Below are positions 13,401 to 25,403 of a stretch of 64,000 nt of DNA, in pieces. Both the position numbers and the translations under genes were made by a program. Every line of letters starts with the position of its first letter. Within the stretch, counting starts at the first letter, position 1. The notes beneath the pieces were generated by a model, which made no database searches, was not told the origin of the DNA, and saw only the letters and a program-made list of their open reading frames with translations. Origin of the DNA: Apium graveolens (taxonomy: Eukaryota; Streptophyta; Magnoliopsida; Apiales; Apiaceae); contig NW_027418153.1 in assembly GCF_009905375.1 (NCBI RefSeq), positions 124,001 to 188,000 on the forward strand. Reading direction: 5' to 3'.

Positions 13401-13837
13401 ACGAACCTTGCTAACTCAGTAAACTTAGCCTCGTACTCAGCCACAGTAAGATCACCCTGGGTCAGGTTCAAGAACTTAATCTCCATTTGATTCTTCATAT
13501 ACCTCGGGAAATATTTCTCCAGGAACAACTCTGTGAATCTCTCCCAAGTTATAAACTCACCTCCTTCCAATGCTCGCGTGGATTCCCACCAATAGTTCGC
13601 CTCGCCCTTCAAAAAGTAACTTGCAAACTTGGTCTTCTGCTCAGTTCCTGCTCCGACTAATTCAAAAGCCTTTTCCATTTCCTTGAGCCATGCATTGGCT
13701 TCCACAGGATCAGCACTTCCCTTGAACTCAGGTGGCTTCACTGCTTGAAACTGCTTAAAAGTCACTGTAGGTGGTGCTGCTGCTTGCTGCTGTTGTTGAT
13801 ATTGTTGCTGTTGTTGCTGCTGCGTAAGATGTAACAT
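10439..13837 (-). CDS. Gag-protease-RT-RNase H-integrase zinc finger (1,132 aa open segment of the polyprotein)
   Basis: Domains in order, numbered from the Met at 13837. Poly-Gln stretch about 6-18. Gag retrotransposon domain about 28-195 (KPPEFKG, YWWES, FLEKYFP). A CX2CX3HX3C finger at 268-279. Two CX2CX4HX4C knuckles at 285-298 and 311-324. Aspartic protease with DSGAT, catalytic Asp380. Reverse transcriptase with Asp651 ([10 protein letters not shown]) and Asp715-Asp716 (FIDDILIYS). RNase H with Asp862, Glu899, Asp924 and Asp967. Integrase zinc finger with His1071, His1078 and Cys1108. The fourth ligand is Phe1111 where relatives have Cys (CYTF instead of CxxC). All Gag, protease, RT and RNase H key residues are present. 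The true N-terminus lies 32 codons upstream, past a TAG. Confidence 0.92.
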   Translation of the reverse strand: MLHLTQQQQQQQYQQQQQAAAPPTVTFKQFQAVKPPEFKGSADPVEANAWLKEMEKAFELVGAGTEQKTKFASYFLKGEANYWWESTRALEGGEFITWERFTELFLEKYFPRYMKNQMEIKFLNLTQGDLTVAEYEAKFTELARFVPDQVDTDEKKARRFEQGLKFWIQNRVAMFELTSYVAMVQKAMVIESRSDMSQKGNDGKKRKMETSEGGQQSSNFQGRFNKRPGFQGNRNVGFKRPQSGNGGQGNRFQNLNQQRPNRPPVSECKFCGRRHFGICKANVLCYKCNQKGHYANECRSQTTAQRSGTVCFKCGKMGHISRDCQTIEPTANVPRIEGPPTKDQPKARTFNMTMKDAVQSSDVVAGTLPVNSIDAKVLFDSGATRSFISQSFVDKLHCEVKLLEQALMIELANKDQVSVDRVCPRCDVEIGGHHFYADLIPFKLGEFDVILGMDWLSENNAQIDCKNRKLRLQTLDSKKKIIFRGNRQEKKFLAIAQVKKLLRQNCEAYLAHVVDTSKEVPALEAIPVVNEFSDVFPDDLPGLPPDREIEFAIDLAPGTEPISKAPYRMAPVEMKELASQLQDLLEKGVIRPSVSPWGAPVLFVKKKDGSMRLCIDYRELNKLTIKNKYPLPRIDDLFDQLRGAVWFSKIDLRSGYHQLKIKPEDIPKTAFRTRYGHYEFLVMAFGLTNAPAAFMDLMNRVFKKYLDKFVIVFIDDILIYSKTEEEHVEHLRIVLEILRHEKLYAKFSKCEFWLKEVRFLGHVISNKGVEVDPAKIEAVINWERPKTPTEVRSFMGLAGYYRRFVQDFAKIATPLTKLTRKNQKFEWDEKCEESFQELKNRLVSSPVLVLPDEQGNFVIYSDASYKGLGCVLMQHDKVIAYASRQLKPHEEKYPTHDLELAAIVFALKIWRHYLYGEKCEIYTDHKSLKYIFTQKELNMRQRRWLELIKDYDCTINYHPGKANVVADALSRKERLNMIISSEELIREFEKLEIEVSIPSMSTEVLCVMSFQPELLEKIRRCQEEVMSHERDSLTGEEIGSQKDDKGILRFSSRIWIPNIAELKDEILRDAHNSRYSIHPGSTKMYRDLRENFWWPSMKKEIAEWVSKCYTFQRVKAEHQRPSGLIQPLDIPE

Positions 13838-13840
13838 CTA
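13838..13840 (-). other. Premature TAG in gag (probable CAG to TAG)
   Basis: The plus strand reads CTA. The codon follows two CAG codons and lies one short segment before a Gln-rich run. It is codon 32 counted from the ATG at 13933. Translation could restart at the ATG immediately after it (13837), losing 32 codons. Confidence 0.88.
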
Positions 13841-13933
13841 CTGCTGCATCAGTCCCAACATCTGGATAATCGCTGGATCTGTACGACTCTCAGTACGATC
13901 CTCTCCTGAATTATTCCTTTTCTTTGGAGCCAT

Positions 13934-14378
13934 TATTCTGGTAAGAAACAAGCAATATATATAATAATCTGTCAAGCATTGTGTCAAATATGTAGCAATT
14001 CCTTAGCATATTAAAGTTCGCAAACAATATCTCTTCCTTGAATATCATAAACTTGCTACCATATTAACACAAGCGACATGATTATCACATAATCCTGCTT
14101 ATTATCTCGAGAATAATAACATAAAGAAAATTTACTCCGAATTATCCAAACCTTTTAAATCCTTGCTCGAAATCTTAACTAAACCAACAAAATAGCAGGG
14201 CAATGACACAAGGCCTAAAGCTAAACGCAAAACAGGAAACCTAAACAACTTAACTATAACCCAGCCCAATATCCTAAATTTAATCCTATAAAAGCTAAAT
14301 ATACGCGCCTATCTTATGTGATCTTCCTATGACTCATCTATGACAATCCTACACCTGTTTCAGTGACCATAACCTGTA
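13934..14378 (-). other. 5' untranslated leader of the retrotransposon
   Basis: This is 445 bp between the PBS and the gag ATG, with no long frame on either strand. Its position is that of the packaging/dimerisation leader in LTR elements; no specific structure could be confirmed by eye. Confidence 0.7.
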
Positions 14379-14390
14379 GCTCTGATACCA
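14379..14390 (-). other. Primer-binding site, initiator tRNA-Met
   Basis: The plus strand reads GCTCTGATACCA, so the element strand reads TGGTATCAGAGC. That is exactly complementary to the 3' end of plant initiator tRNA-Met including CCA. It starts 3 bp inside the 5' LTR (which ends CGTCACA, then GGT). It primes minus-strand cDNA synthesis. Confidence 0.95.
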
Positions 14391-14393
14391 ACC

Positions 14394-17300
14394 TGTGACG
14401 CCCTCCAAACCCGGGGTCTAAATTTGGGGGTCACTCGCCAATAAACTAAAATAAAATAATCACAGCGGAATAATAAAATAAATACGACCCCTTTTACCTG
14501 CACTGGATCGATCACAGGTTATAGTATGGAACAGGCACTACTACAAATCAAGTGTTATTACAAACCATAGTCTAATTAGTTTTACAACTTATTCAAATTT
14601 TATTACAAACCTCTAGACTAATTAAGTATCCCAAACTGTCTACCTGGAAACACACCAACTATTTACAAACACATAACCTCTGGTCAGACCTGGAACTTAA
14701 GCTTGCCCTGGCCTAGCTGAAAGAATCAAGATAAGAAACAAGTATGAGCGAAAGAAATGCTCAGCAAGTAGTAAATAGCTTATGATTTGGAATAACAACA
14801 GTATATCTGATGAACAAAACCAACTACAATAACTGAACAGTATCAAAACTGATATAAATTTGATAATAAACAACATTTGCAATATATTATGTTTTGGGAT
14901 TGGAATCCTCGAACGACGGTGTGTTGCCGCCGGTGATCAGCCGCGGAGCAACACCGGTATGCCGAAGCATATCCAACTAAACAAAAGGTACCCAAGGCAC
15001 ATATTGGCCTAGCAAGGTGTTATATCCTGTATAACACATAGCTCACACTGGACCGCCGCCACGGCCTCTTACGCAACCATCCAACCCATAAAACCATTTT
15101 CCATCAAAGGAGTCGAATCAAATGACATCCTTAACCACATAACTCCCCATTTCTCATGGTCCGGAGTTTTCTCAACAACCAATGGCGAAATAACCAGAAC
15201 AATTAGTTATTCGCTAGTCTCAATTTAAAGCTTCACTGTATAGAGTAAGTTATAGCGAAATGTAAAAATATTTAACTATTCTGAACTTAGAATAGTAGAA
15301 AAATTAAAAGGATAAATTTAGAGTCAATAACACTTGAATGGTATGTAAACATATAAATATTTGCATAATAAGATTCAAAATAAACGTCACTGGAACAATA
15401 AGTGGAGTTAGGGTACTTGCCTGGTATGCTCAATAACCTCTTATTTTAACTCTGTTTCTATCTGCTGGCTACTATCTCCGTCTAACACTTGACTGCGCTC
15501 CTTGCTACTCGATTCTATAAACAAAAGGACTATCTTAATTGACAGATCTAAACTCAATCGACGTAACTATACGTCTTGACATCTACCCGATCATTTATAA
15601 CTAGCATGGCATTTTAAAATTATAATAGATAGCATGTATATCACGTAACACGTCATGGCATTTATATAACACGTACTCACATATTTTATGTAACACATAA
15701 GTCAAATCATTAAGGGGTACGTCTCAGTGCGTTCAGAATGAAAATCAGTTCAATATTAGCATTTACCGATCAAATACCGACTTAAGCTGATACACAAATC
15801 AAATGAGATTGCAATATAACAGAAATTAGGTCTCAAAAGTATTTTTATTGGAAGCGCAATATTTTTCTGAGTCTGTACGCGTTCGTTTTGTATTAAACGG
15901 ACGAACGGTTTAATTATTATGAATAAAATAAGAAATAAATAGATTTAAATCAATTAATAATAATATTAATTGATTTTTAAATACCAAAATATAATTTTTA
16001 AAACCTTAAAATAATTTTTAGAAATTATTCGAATTAATTATAAATAATTTACATTTATTTAACTATTTATAAATGAAATTAACTGATTAAATGATTTTTA
16101 ATCAATTAATTGAATTCATAAATAATTAACTAAAATAATTTATAAATAATTAAATCAAATTAAATTTTTGAAAATAATAAAAGAAAATAATTTTTAGGAA
16201 TTTAAAATAATTAAGAAAATAATTTTTAGAATTTAAAATAATTATTAAATGATTTTTGAAATTAAATAAATGATTTTCAAAAATAGAAAATGAATTTTTT
16301 AAAATAAATAAAACAGAAAATCCCACAAACAAGTTTTGAAGCTGGGTTTTGGGAAATAAGGATCAAAACCGGGTCAGGGTATTGGGTTTTCGGGTCCTGC
16401 AAGAACCCTAACCGGGTCGGGTCAAAACCCGCCGGAAACTGGGGTTAAACCCAGAATCCGGTAGGTTCTGCCGGACTCCGGCCAGCCCAAGAACACTCTG
16501 GTTCACCCTGATTTCGAGGCCAAACAAGCCTAATTCGTTCTATAATAGGATTATCAACCCAGCAACCATAACCCTTCCCCAGTTCATCTTCTCCGGCCAT
16601 TAAACAGTTAAAATCCGGCGAACTCGTCGGTTTTCCGGCGAGCTGCCCAGCAACCACCAAACTCAACATCATATAACTAAAAACGAAGCTTGTAATCACA
16701 GTAATCCATTCATGTATTCACCAACATCAAATCATCAACAAAAATAACGGAAAATTTAATCGAAAATTCGACTTCCAAAATTGAATTCGAACTACCAATC
16801 TAAGTAATCGTTTGATACGTTTATATATACAAATAAGTTCAAAATCATCTCAGGAATCTATTTAAACTATCAAATCAAACAGAAAATCATCACAGATGAA
16901 GTACCCAATTCGAGTTCATATCGACGAAAATGAAAATCGCAAAATACCCAACCTTAGGTTGATATTCTGGTACCGAATTGAAGAGGAAACTCAGGGCTTT
17001 GATATGGGATCAATATCGGAACGAACGGATCAGAAATCAGTAGTCAATCAGTCGATTTGGCTCAAGAACGAACCCTAGAACCCTAAATCCCCAATTTTGA
17101 TTTTTCCTAAATTTTGGTTTTATTTTTAATAATTTCTAAAATAAAAATAAATAAAATACAATAAATCTGCTATTTATACTTATAACAAATTATATCCCCA
17201 AAATTATTCAAGGGTGTTTTTATACCTAAATTACAATAATTAAGCCCCAAAATAATAATTACGGGGAATAATTTTAAAATCGATAAAATATAAAATTAAT

Positions 17301-17747
17301 GTCAAAATTTCTTAAAAATTGCGAATAATTTGAAAATACAAAAATAATGGGTATTTGAAATACGAATAATTTTATAAAAATGAAAACGCGGATTTTGTGG
17401 GGTTTGATGTCCCGGTGGGGTCCCGGTCCGTTGATTTTTGAAAAACGAAACGATCCCTAAATTACCAGAAAATCCCGAAAACACGTAAAATACAATCACA
17501 CGTATAAAATCAAATAAAACAGGTATCCTAATGAAGATGCTGATAATTACGCGTCCCGATTGCAGATAGATTCATATAATTGCAGTTTAAGCATATTTTA
17601 ATCAACCGAAAAATTTTCTGGCCCGTACAGAAACATACATAACAGTTATAACATCTCATATCATAGCAACAATTACTTTAAATTTATAAAACACACAATA
17701 TTTATTTATTTAACATATAATATTCACATAATTTTCCGGATATTACA
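14394..17747 (-). repeat. 5' LTR of the chromovirus (3,354 bp)
   Basis: This is the upstream LTR in element orientation, collinear with 5985-9340 and about 99.7% identical by my count. The length difference (3,354 against 3,356 bp) is fully explained by a 3-bp loss near 15652 and a 1-bp gain near 17145. Most of the substitutions against the other LTR are transitions. It would carry the promoter that drives the genomic transcript toward lower coordinates. Confidence 0.96.
16820..16829 (-). promoter_or_regulatory. Candidate TATA box in the 5' LTR
   Basis: The plus strand reads TTTATATATA, so the element strand reads TATATATAAA. The same motif is at 8414-8423 in the other LTR. It is the best TATA-like match in a plausible position, but the LTR is AT-rich and other matches occur (TATATAAAT near 15660), so the transcription start is not settled. 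Confidence 0.35.
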
Positions 17748-17752
17748 CAAGT
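17748..17752. repeat. Target site duplication, right copy (CAAGT)
   Basis: This copy matches 5980-5984. The satellite monomer interrupted at 5984 resumes in register right after it with GACTCTTATAAGG. Confidence 0.97.
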
Positions 17753-18596
17753 GACTCTTATAAGGTGTAAAGTGACTCCAATATGGTGAGAAGTCACTTA
17801 CATGATTGATTAGAGCCAAAATGTGACCCAAAACTGACTTGTAGGAAAGGGGTACCAAGAGGTGGTTAAATGATGTCTAATTGCATTTACGTGATGTTAA
17901 TATGTTAATTGTATCAATATATGGGGCAAGTGACTCTTATAGGGTGTAAAGGTACTCTGATATGGTGAACAGTGACTTACATGGTTGATTAGAGGCAAAA
18001 TGTGGAACAAAATTAACTTGTATGAAAGTGGAATTAATAGGTGGTAAAAGGATGTCAAATTGGATGTATATGATGTTAACATGTCAATTGTTGCATATAT
18101 GGTGGAAAGTGACTCTTATAGGGTGCAAAGTGACTCTAATATGGTGAGAAGTGACTAACATGGTTAATTAGAACCAAAATGTGGACCAAAATTGACTTGT
18201 ATGAATATGGCACTAAGAGGTGGTAAAACGATTTCTAATTGCATGTACATGATGTTAACATGTTAATTGTACCAATATATGACGGCAAGTGACTCTTATA
18301 AGGTACAAAGTGACTCTAATATGGTGAGAAGTCACTTACATGATTGATTAGAGCCAAAATGTGGCCCAAAATTGACTTGTACGAAAGGGGGTACCAAGAG
18401 GTGGTTAAAGGATGTCTAATTGTATGTACATGATGGTAACATGTTAATTATATCAATATTTGGTGGCAAGTAACTTTTATAGGGTGCAAAGTGACCCTAA
18501 TATGGTGAAAAGTGACTAACATGGTTAATTAGAACAAAAATGTGGACCAAAATTGACTTGTATGAATATGGCACTAAGAGGTGGGAAAGGATTTGT
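17753..18596 (+). repeat. Satellite HOR, 14-monomer unit, right part
   Basis: This is the rest of the interrupted A monomer followed by C, D, A and B monomers, completing the 14-mer begun at 4312. Joined across the insertion and counting CAAGT once, the unit is about 2,517 bp, matching intact 14-mers at 20732-23247 and 30123-32636. The last monomer carries GTAACTTTTATAGG and ends GGATTTGTAATTG, as in the 14-mer that ends at 23247. Confidence 0.87.
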
Positions 18597-20731
18597 AATT
18601 GCATGTACATGATGTTAACATGTTAATTGTACCAAAATATGGTGGCAAGTGACTCTTATAAGGTGCAAAGTGAGTCTAATATGGTGAGAAGTCACTTACA
18701 TAATTGATTAGAGCCAAAATGTGGCCCAAAATTGACTTGTACGAAAGGGGTACCAAGAGGTGGTTAAAGGATGTCTAATTGCATGTACATGATGTTAACA
18801 TGTTAATTATATAAATATTTGGTGGCAAGTAACTCTTATAGGGTGCAAAGTGACTATAATATGGTGAAAAGTGACTAACATGGTTAATTAGAACCAAAAT
18901 GTGGACCAAAATTGACTTGTATGAATATGGCACTAAGAGGTGGTAAAAGGATTTCTAATTGCATGTACATGATGTTAACATGTCAATTGTACCAATATAT
19001 GATGGCAAGTGACTCTTATAAGGTGCAAAGTGACTATAATATGGTGAGAAGTCACTTACATAATTGATTAGAGCCAAAATGTGGCCCAAAATTGACTTGT
19101 AGGAAAGGGGTACCAAGAGGTGGTTAAAGGATGTCTAATTGCATTTACGTGATGTTAACATGTTAATTGTATCAATATATGGGGCAAGTGACTCATATAG
19201 GGTGTAAAGGTACTCTAATATGGTGAATAGTGACTTACATGGTTGATTAGAGCCAAAATGTGGAACAAAATTAACTTGTATGAAAGTGGCATTAATAGGT
19301 GGTAAAAGGATGTCAAATTGGATGTATTTGATGTTAACATGTCAATTGTTGCATATATGGTGGAAAGTGACTCTTATAGGGTGCAAAGTGACTCTAATAT
19401 GGTGAGAAGTGACTGACATGGTTAATTACAACCAAAATGTGGACCAAAATTGACTTGTATGAATATGGCACTAAGAGGTGGTAAAAGGATTTCTAATTGC
19501 ATGTACATGATGTTAACATGTTAATTGTACGAATATATGACGGCAAGTGACTCTTATAAGTTGCAAAGTGACTCTAATATGGTGAGAAGTCACTTACATG
19601 ATTGATTAGAGCCAAAAGGTGGCCCAAAATTGACTTGTACGAAAGGGGGTACCAAGAGGTGGTTAAAGGATGTCTAATTGTATGTACATGATGTTAACAT
19701 GTTAATTATATCAATATTTGGTGGCAAGTGACTCTTATAGGGTGCAAAGTGACTAACATAGTTAATTAGAACCAAAATATGGACCAAAATTGACATGTAA
19801 GAATATGGCACTAAGAGGTGAGAAAGGATTTCTAATTGCATGTACATGATGTTAACATGTTAATTGTACCAATATATGATGGCAAGTGACTCTTATAAGG
19901 TGTAAAGTGCCTCCAATATGGTGAGAAGTCACTTACATGATTGATTAGAGCCAAAATGTGACCCAAAACTGACTTGTAGGAAAGGGGTACCAAGAGGTGG
20001 TTAAAGGATGTCTAATTGCATTTACGTGATGTTAATATGTTAATTGTATCAATATATGGGGCAAGTGACTCTTATAGGGTGTAAAGGTACTCTGATATGG
20101 TGAACAGTGACTTACATGGTTGATTAGAGGCAAAATGTGGAACAAAATTAACTAGTATGAAAGTGGAATTAATAGGTGGTAAAAGGATGTCAAATTGGAT
20201 GTATATGATGTTAACATGTCAATTGTTGCATATATGGTGGAAAGTGACTCTTATAGGGTGCAAAGTGACTCTAATATGGTGAGAAGTAACTAACATGGTT
20301 AATTAGAACCAAAATGTGGACCAAAATTGACTTGTATGAATATGGCACTAAGAGGTGGTAAAACGATTTCTAATTGCATGTACATGATGTTAACATGTTA
20401 ATTGTACCAATATATGACGGCAAGTGACTCTTATAAGGTACAAAGTGACTCTAATATGGTGAGAAGTCACTTACATGATTGATAAGAGCCAAAATGTGGC
20501 CCAAAATTGACTTGTACGAAAGGGGGTACCAAGAGGTGGTTAAAGGATGTCTAATTGTATGTACATGATGGTAACATGTTAATTATATCAATATTTGGTG
20601 GCAAGTGACTGTTATAGGGTGCAAAGTGACCCTAATATGGTGAAAAGTGACTAACATGGTTAATTAGAACCAAAATGTGGACCAAAATTAACTTGTATAA
20701 ATATGGCACTAAGAGGTGGGAAAGGATTTCT
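18597..20731 (+). repeat. Satellite HOR, 12-monomer unit with a 21-bp deletion
   Basis: This is a 12-mer of the same order as 2156-4311, starting at the GTACCAAAATATGG-bearing A monomer. It is 2,135 bp instead of 2,156 because a B monomer near 19750 lacks exactly 21 bp between two AAGTGACT motifs. That equals one internal subrepeat of the monomer. Confidence 0.87.
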
Positions 20732-23247
20732 AATTGCATGTACATGATGTTAACATGTTAATTGTACCAATATATGGTGGCAAGTGACTCTTATAAGGTG
20801 CAAAGTGACTCTAATATGGTGAGAAGTCACTTACATAATTTGATTAGAGCCAAAATGTGGCCCAAAATTGACTTGTAGGAAAGGGGTACCAAGAGGTGGT
20901 TAAAGGATGTCTAATTGCATTTACGTGATGTTAACATGTTAATTCTATAAATATTTGGTGGCAAGTAACTCTTATAGGGTGCAAAGTGATGATAATATGG
21001 TGAAAAGTGACTAACATGGTTAATTAGAACCAAAATGTGGACCAAAATTGACTTGTATGAATATGGCACTAAGAGGTGGTAAAAGGATTTTCTAATTGCA
21101 TGTACATGATGTTAACATGTTAATTGTACCAATATATGATGGCAAGTGACTCTTATAAGGTGCAAAGTGACTCTAATATGGTGAGAAGTCACTTACATAA
21201 TTGATTAGAGCCAAAATGTGGCCCAAAATTGACTTGTAAGAAAGGGGTACCAAGAGATGTTTTAAGGATGTCTAATTGCATGTACATGATGTTAACATGT
21301 TAATTATATAAATATTTGGTGACAAGTAACTCTTATAGGGTGCAAAGTGACTATAATATGGTGAAAAGTGACTAACATGGTTTAGAACCAAAATGTGGAC
21401 CAAAATTGACTTGTATGAATATGGCACTAAGAGGTGGTAAAAGGATTTCTAATTGCATGTACATGATGTTAACATGTCAATTGTACCAATATATGATGGC
21501 AAGTGACTCTTATAAGGTGCAAAGTGACTCTAATATGGTGAGAAGTCACTTACATAATTGATTAGAGCCAAAATGTGGCCCAAAATTGACTTGTAGGAAA
21601 GGGGTACCAAGAGGTGGTTAAAAGATGTCTAATTGCATTTACGTGATGTTAACATGTTAATTGTATCAATATATGGGGCAAGTGACTCATATAGGGTGTA
21701 AAGGTACTATAATATGGTGAATAGTGACTTACATGGTTGATTAGAGCCAAAATGTGGAACAAAATTAACTTGTATGAAAGTGGCATTAATAGTTGGTAAA
21801 AGGATGTCAAATTGGATGTATTTGATGTTAACATGTCAATTGTTGCATATATGGTGGAAAGTGACTCTTATAGGGTGCAAAGTGACTCTAATATGGTGAG
21901 AAGTGACTGACATGGTTAATTAGAACCAAAATGTGGACCAAAATTGACTTGTATGAATATGGCACTAAGAGGTGGTAAAAGGATTTCTAATTGCATGTAC
22001 ATGATGTTAACATGTTAATTTTACGAATATATGACGGCAAGTGACTCTTATAAGGTGCAAAGTGACTCTAATATGGTGAGAAGTCACTTACCTGATTGAT
22101 TAGAGCCAAAATGTGGCCCAAAATTGACTTGTACGAAAGGGGGTACCAAGAGGTGGTTAAAGGATGTCTAATTGTATGTACATGATGTTAACATGTTAAT
22201 TATATCAATATTTGGTGGCAAGTGACTCTTATAGGGTGCAAAGTGACTCTAATATGGTGAAAAGTGTCTAACATGGTTAATTAGAACCAAAATGTGGACC
22301 AAAATTGACTTGTATGAATATGGCACTAAGAGGTGGGAAAGGATTTCTAATTGCATGTACATGATGTTAACATGTTAATTGTACCAATATATGATGGCAA
22401 GTGACTCTTATAAGGTGTAAAGTGACTCCAATATGGTGAGAAGTCACTTACATGATTGATTAGAGCCAAAATGTGACCCAAAACTGACTTGTAGGAAAGG
22501 GGTACCAAGAGGTGGTTAAAGGATGTCTAATTGCATTTACGTGATGTTAATATGTTAATTGTATCAATATATGGGGCAAGTGACTCTTATAGGGTGTAAA
22601 GGTACTCTGATATGGTGAACAGTGACTTACATGGTTGATTAGAGGCAAAATGTGGAACAAAATTAACTTGTATGAAAGTGGAATTAATAGGTGGTAAAAG
22701 GATGTCAAATTGGATATATATGATGTTAACATGTCAATTGTTGCATATATGGTGGAAAGTGACTCTTATAGGGTGCAAAGTGACTCTATATATGGTGAGA
22801 AGTGACTAACATGGTTAATTAGAACCAAAATGTGGACCAAAATTGACTTGTATGAATATGGCACTAAGAGGTGGTAAAACGATTTCTAATTGCATGTACA
22901 TGATGTTAACATGTTAATTGTACCAATATATGACGGCAAGTGACTCTTATAAGGTACAAAGTGACTCTAATATGGTGAGAAGTCACTTACATGATTGATT
23001 AGAGCCAAAATGTGGCCCAAAATTGACTTGTACGAAAGGGGGTACCAAGAGGTGGTTAAAGGATGTCTAATTGTATGTACATGATGGTAACATGTTAATT
23101 ATATCAATATTTGGTGGCAAGTAACTTTTATAGGGTGCAAAGTGACCCTAATATGGTGAAAAGTGACTAACATGGTTAATTAGAACCAAAATGTGGACCA
23201 AAATTGACTTGTATGAATATGGCACTAAGAGGTGGGAAAGGATTTGT
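20732..23247 (+). repeat. Satellite HOR, 14-monomer unit (uninterrupted)
   Basis: This is an intact counterpart of the unit at 4312-18596, without a retrotransposon. It includes the C/B chimera (about 20914), the GAGATGTTTTAAGG variant (about 21254), and the A monomer that carries the insertion in the sister copy (about 22350-22528). At 21381 one B monomer has lost four bases (TTAA) from its GTTAATTAG motif. Confidence 0.88.
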
Positions 23248-25403
23248 AATTGCATGTACATGATGTTAACATGTTAATTGTACCAAAATATGGTGGCAAG
23301 TGACTCTTATAAGGTGCAAAGTGACTCTAATATGGTGAGAAGTCACTTACATAATTGATTAGAGCCAAAATGTGGCCCAAAATTGACTTGTACGAAAGGG
23401 GTACCAAGAGGTGGTTAAAGGATGTCTAATTGCATGTACATGATGTTAACATGTTAATTATATAAATATTTGGTGGCAAGTAACTCTTATAGGGTGCAAA
23501 GTGACTATAATATGGTGAAAAGTGACTAACATGGTTAATTAGAACCAAAATGTGGACCAAAATTGACTTGTATGAATATGGCACTAAGAGGTGGTAAAAG
23601 GATTTCTAATTGCATGTACATGATGTTAACATGTCAATTGTACCAATATATGATGGCAAGTGACTCTTATAAGGTGCAAAGTGACTATAATATGGTGAGA
23701 AGTCACTTACATAATTGATTAGAGCCAAAATGTGGCCCAAAATTGACTTGTAGGAAAGGGGTACCATGAGGTGGTTAAAGGATGTCTAATTGCATTTACG
23801 TGATGTTAACATGTTAATTGTATCAATATATGGGGCAAGTGACTCATATAGGGTGTAAAGGTACTCTAATATGGTGAATAGTGACTTACATGGTTGATTA
23901 GAGCCAAAATGTGGAACAAAATTAACTTGTATGAAAGTGGCATTAATAGGTGGTAAAAGGATGTCAAATTGGATGTATTTGATGTTAACATGTCAATTGT
24001 TGCATATATGGTGGAAAGTGACTCTTATAGGGTGCAAAGTGACTCTAATATGGTGAGAAGTGACTGACATGGTTAATTAGAACCAAAATGTGGACCAAAA
24101 TTGACTTGTATGAATATGGCACTAAGAGGTGGTAAAAGGATTTCTAATTGCATGTACATGATGTTAACATGTTAATTGTACGAATATATGACGGCAAGTG
24201 ACTCTTATAAGTTGCAAAGTGACTCTAATATGGTGAGAAGTCACTTACATGATTGATTAGAGCCAAAATGTGGCCCAAAATTGACTTGTACGAAAGGGGG
24301 TACCAAGAGGTGGTTAAAGGATGTCTAATTGTATGTACATGATGTTAACATGTTAATTATATCAATATTTGGTGGCAAGTGACTCTTATAGGGTGCAAAG
24401 TGACTCTAATATGGTGAAAAGTGACTAACATAGTTAATTAGAACCAAAATGTGGACCAAAATTGACATGTATGAATATGGCACTAAGAGGTGGGAAAGGA
24501 TTTCTAATTGCATGTACATGATGTTAACATGTTAATTGTACCAATATATGATGGCAAGTGACTCTTATAAGGTGTAAAGTGACTCCAATATGGTGAGAAG
24601 TCACTTACATGATTGATTAGAGCCAAAATGTGACCCAAAACTGACTTGTAGGAAAGGGGTACCAAGAGGTGGTTAAAGGATGTCTAATTGCATTTACGTG
24701 ATGTTAATATGTTAATTGTATCAATATATGGGGCAAGTGACTCTTATAGGGTGTAAAGGTACTCTGATATGGTGAATAGTGACTTACATGGTTGATTAGA
24801 GGCAAAATGTGGAACAAAATTAACTTGTATGAAAGTGGAATTAATAGGTGGTAAAAGGATGTCAAATTGGATGTATATGATGTTAACATGTCAATTGTTG
24901 CATATATGGTGGAAAGTGACTCTTATAGGGTGCAAAGTGACTCTAATATGGTGAGAAGTGACTAACATGGTTAATTAGAACCAAAATGTGGACCAAAATT
25001 GACTTGTATGAATATGGCACTAAGAGGTGGTAAAACGATTTCTAATTGCATGTACATGATGTTAACATGTTAATTGTACCAATATATGACGGCAAGTGAC
25101 TCTTATAAGGTACAAAGTGACTCTAATATGGTGAGAAGTCTCTTACATGATTGATTAGAGCCAAAATGTGGCCCAAAATTGACTTGTACGAAAGGGGGTA
25201 CCAAGAGGTGGTTAAAGGATGTCTAATTGTATGTACATGATGGTAACATGTTAATTATATCAATATTTGGTGGCAAGTGACTGTTATAGGGTGCAAAGTG
25301 ACCCTAATATGGTGAAAAGTGACTAACATGGTTAATTAGAACCAAAATGTGGACCAAAATTAACTTGTATGAATATGGCACTAAGAGGTGGGAAAGGATT
25401 TCT
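23248..25403 (+). repeat. Satellite HOR, 12-monomer unit (copy 4)
   Basis: A 2,156-bp 12-mer, same order and length as 2156-4311. Its last monomer has the GTGACTGTTATAGG variant that precedes 14-mers. Confidence 0.88.

Larger units (their letters stand above)
9380..13933 (-). pseudogene. gag-pol: gag-pol polyprotein with two in-frame TAG codons
   Basis: The full frame runs from an ATG at 13931-13933 to a TAG at 9380-9382, 1,518 codons including the stop. I prefer this start over 13837 because the first residues (MAPKKRNN) are typical of Gag in this family and the frame is continuous apart from a TAG at 13838-13840. That TAG sits in a run of CAG codons, so CAG to TAG is the likely change. A second TAG at 10439-10441 lies where relatives have Trp (TGG), in the integrase linker between zinc finger and core. 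Both changes are of the C-to-T/G-to-A type. Neither TAG is followed by the CARYYA context known for plant virus readthrough, and neither is at the Gag/Pol boundary, so they look like mutations. No frameshift is present: all three pieces share one frame. Confidence 0.9.
5985..17747 (-). mobile_element. Ty3/gypsy chromovirus (Tekay/Del-like) LTR retrotransposon, 11,763 bp
   Basis: This is a structurally complete element read on the minus strand: 5' LTR at 14394-17747, PBS at 14379-14390, leader, one gag-pol frame at 9380-13933, PPT at 9341-9353 and 3' LTR at 5985-9340. LTR ends are TG...CA and flanks are a perfect 5-bp duplication. The domain order Gag, zinc knuckles, protease, RT, RNase H, integrase, C-terminal chromodomain is that of chromoviruses. 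The single long frame, LTRs over 3 kb and the chromodomain ending in YPHLF suggest the Tekay/Del clade; that clade call is from recognition, not a tree. The coding frame has two TAG codons and a missing zinc-finger cysteine, so this copy is probably non-autonomous. It lies inside a satellite monomer. Confidence 0.95.

Noticed and set aside
9402..13422. Plus-strand and off-frame reading frames across the polyprotein
   Set aside because: They are shadows of the minus-strand gag-pol frame, which holds all the conserved motifs.
13838..13840. Programmed stop-codon readthrough between Gag parts
   Set aside because: The TAG is near the start of Gag, not at the Gag-Pol border, and is followed by ATGTTA rather than the CARYYA context.
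5985..17747. Solo insertion of a CRM-type centromere-specific element
   Set aside because: The long LTRs and the C-terminal sequence look more like Tekay/Del than CRM. A tree of the RT domain would settle it.
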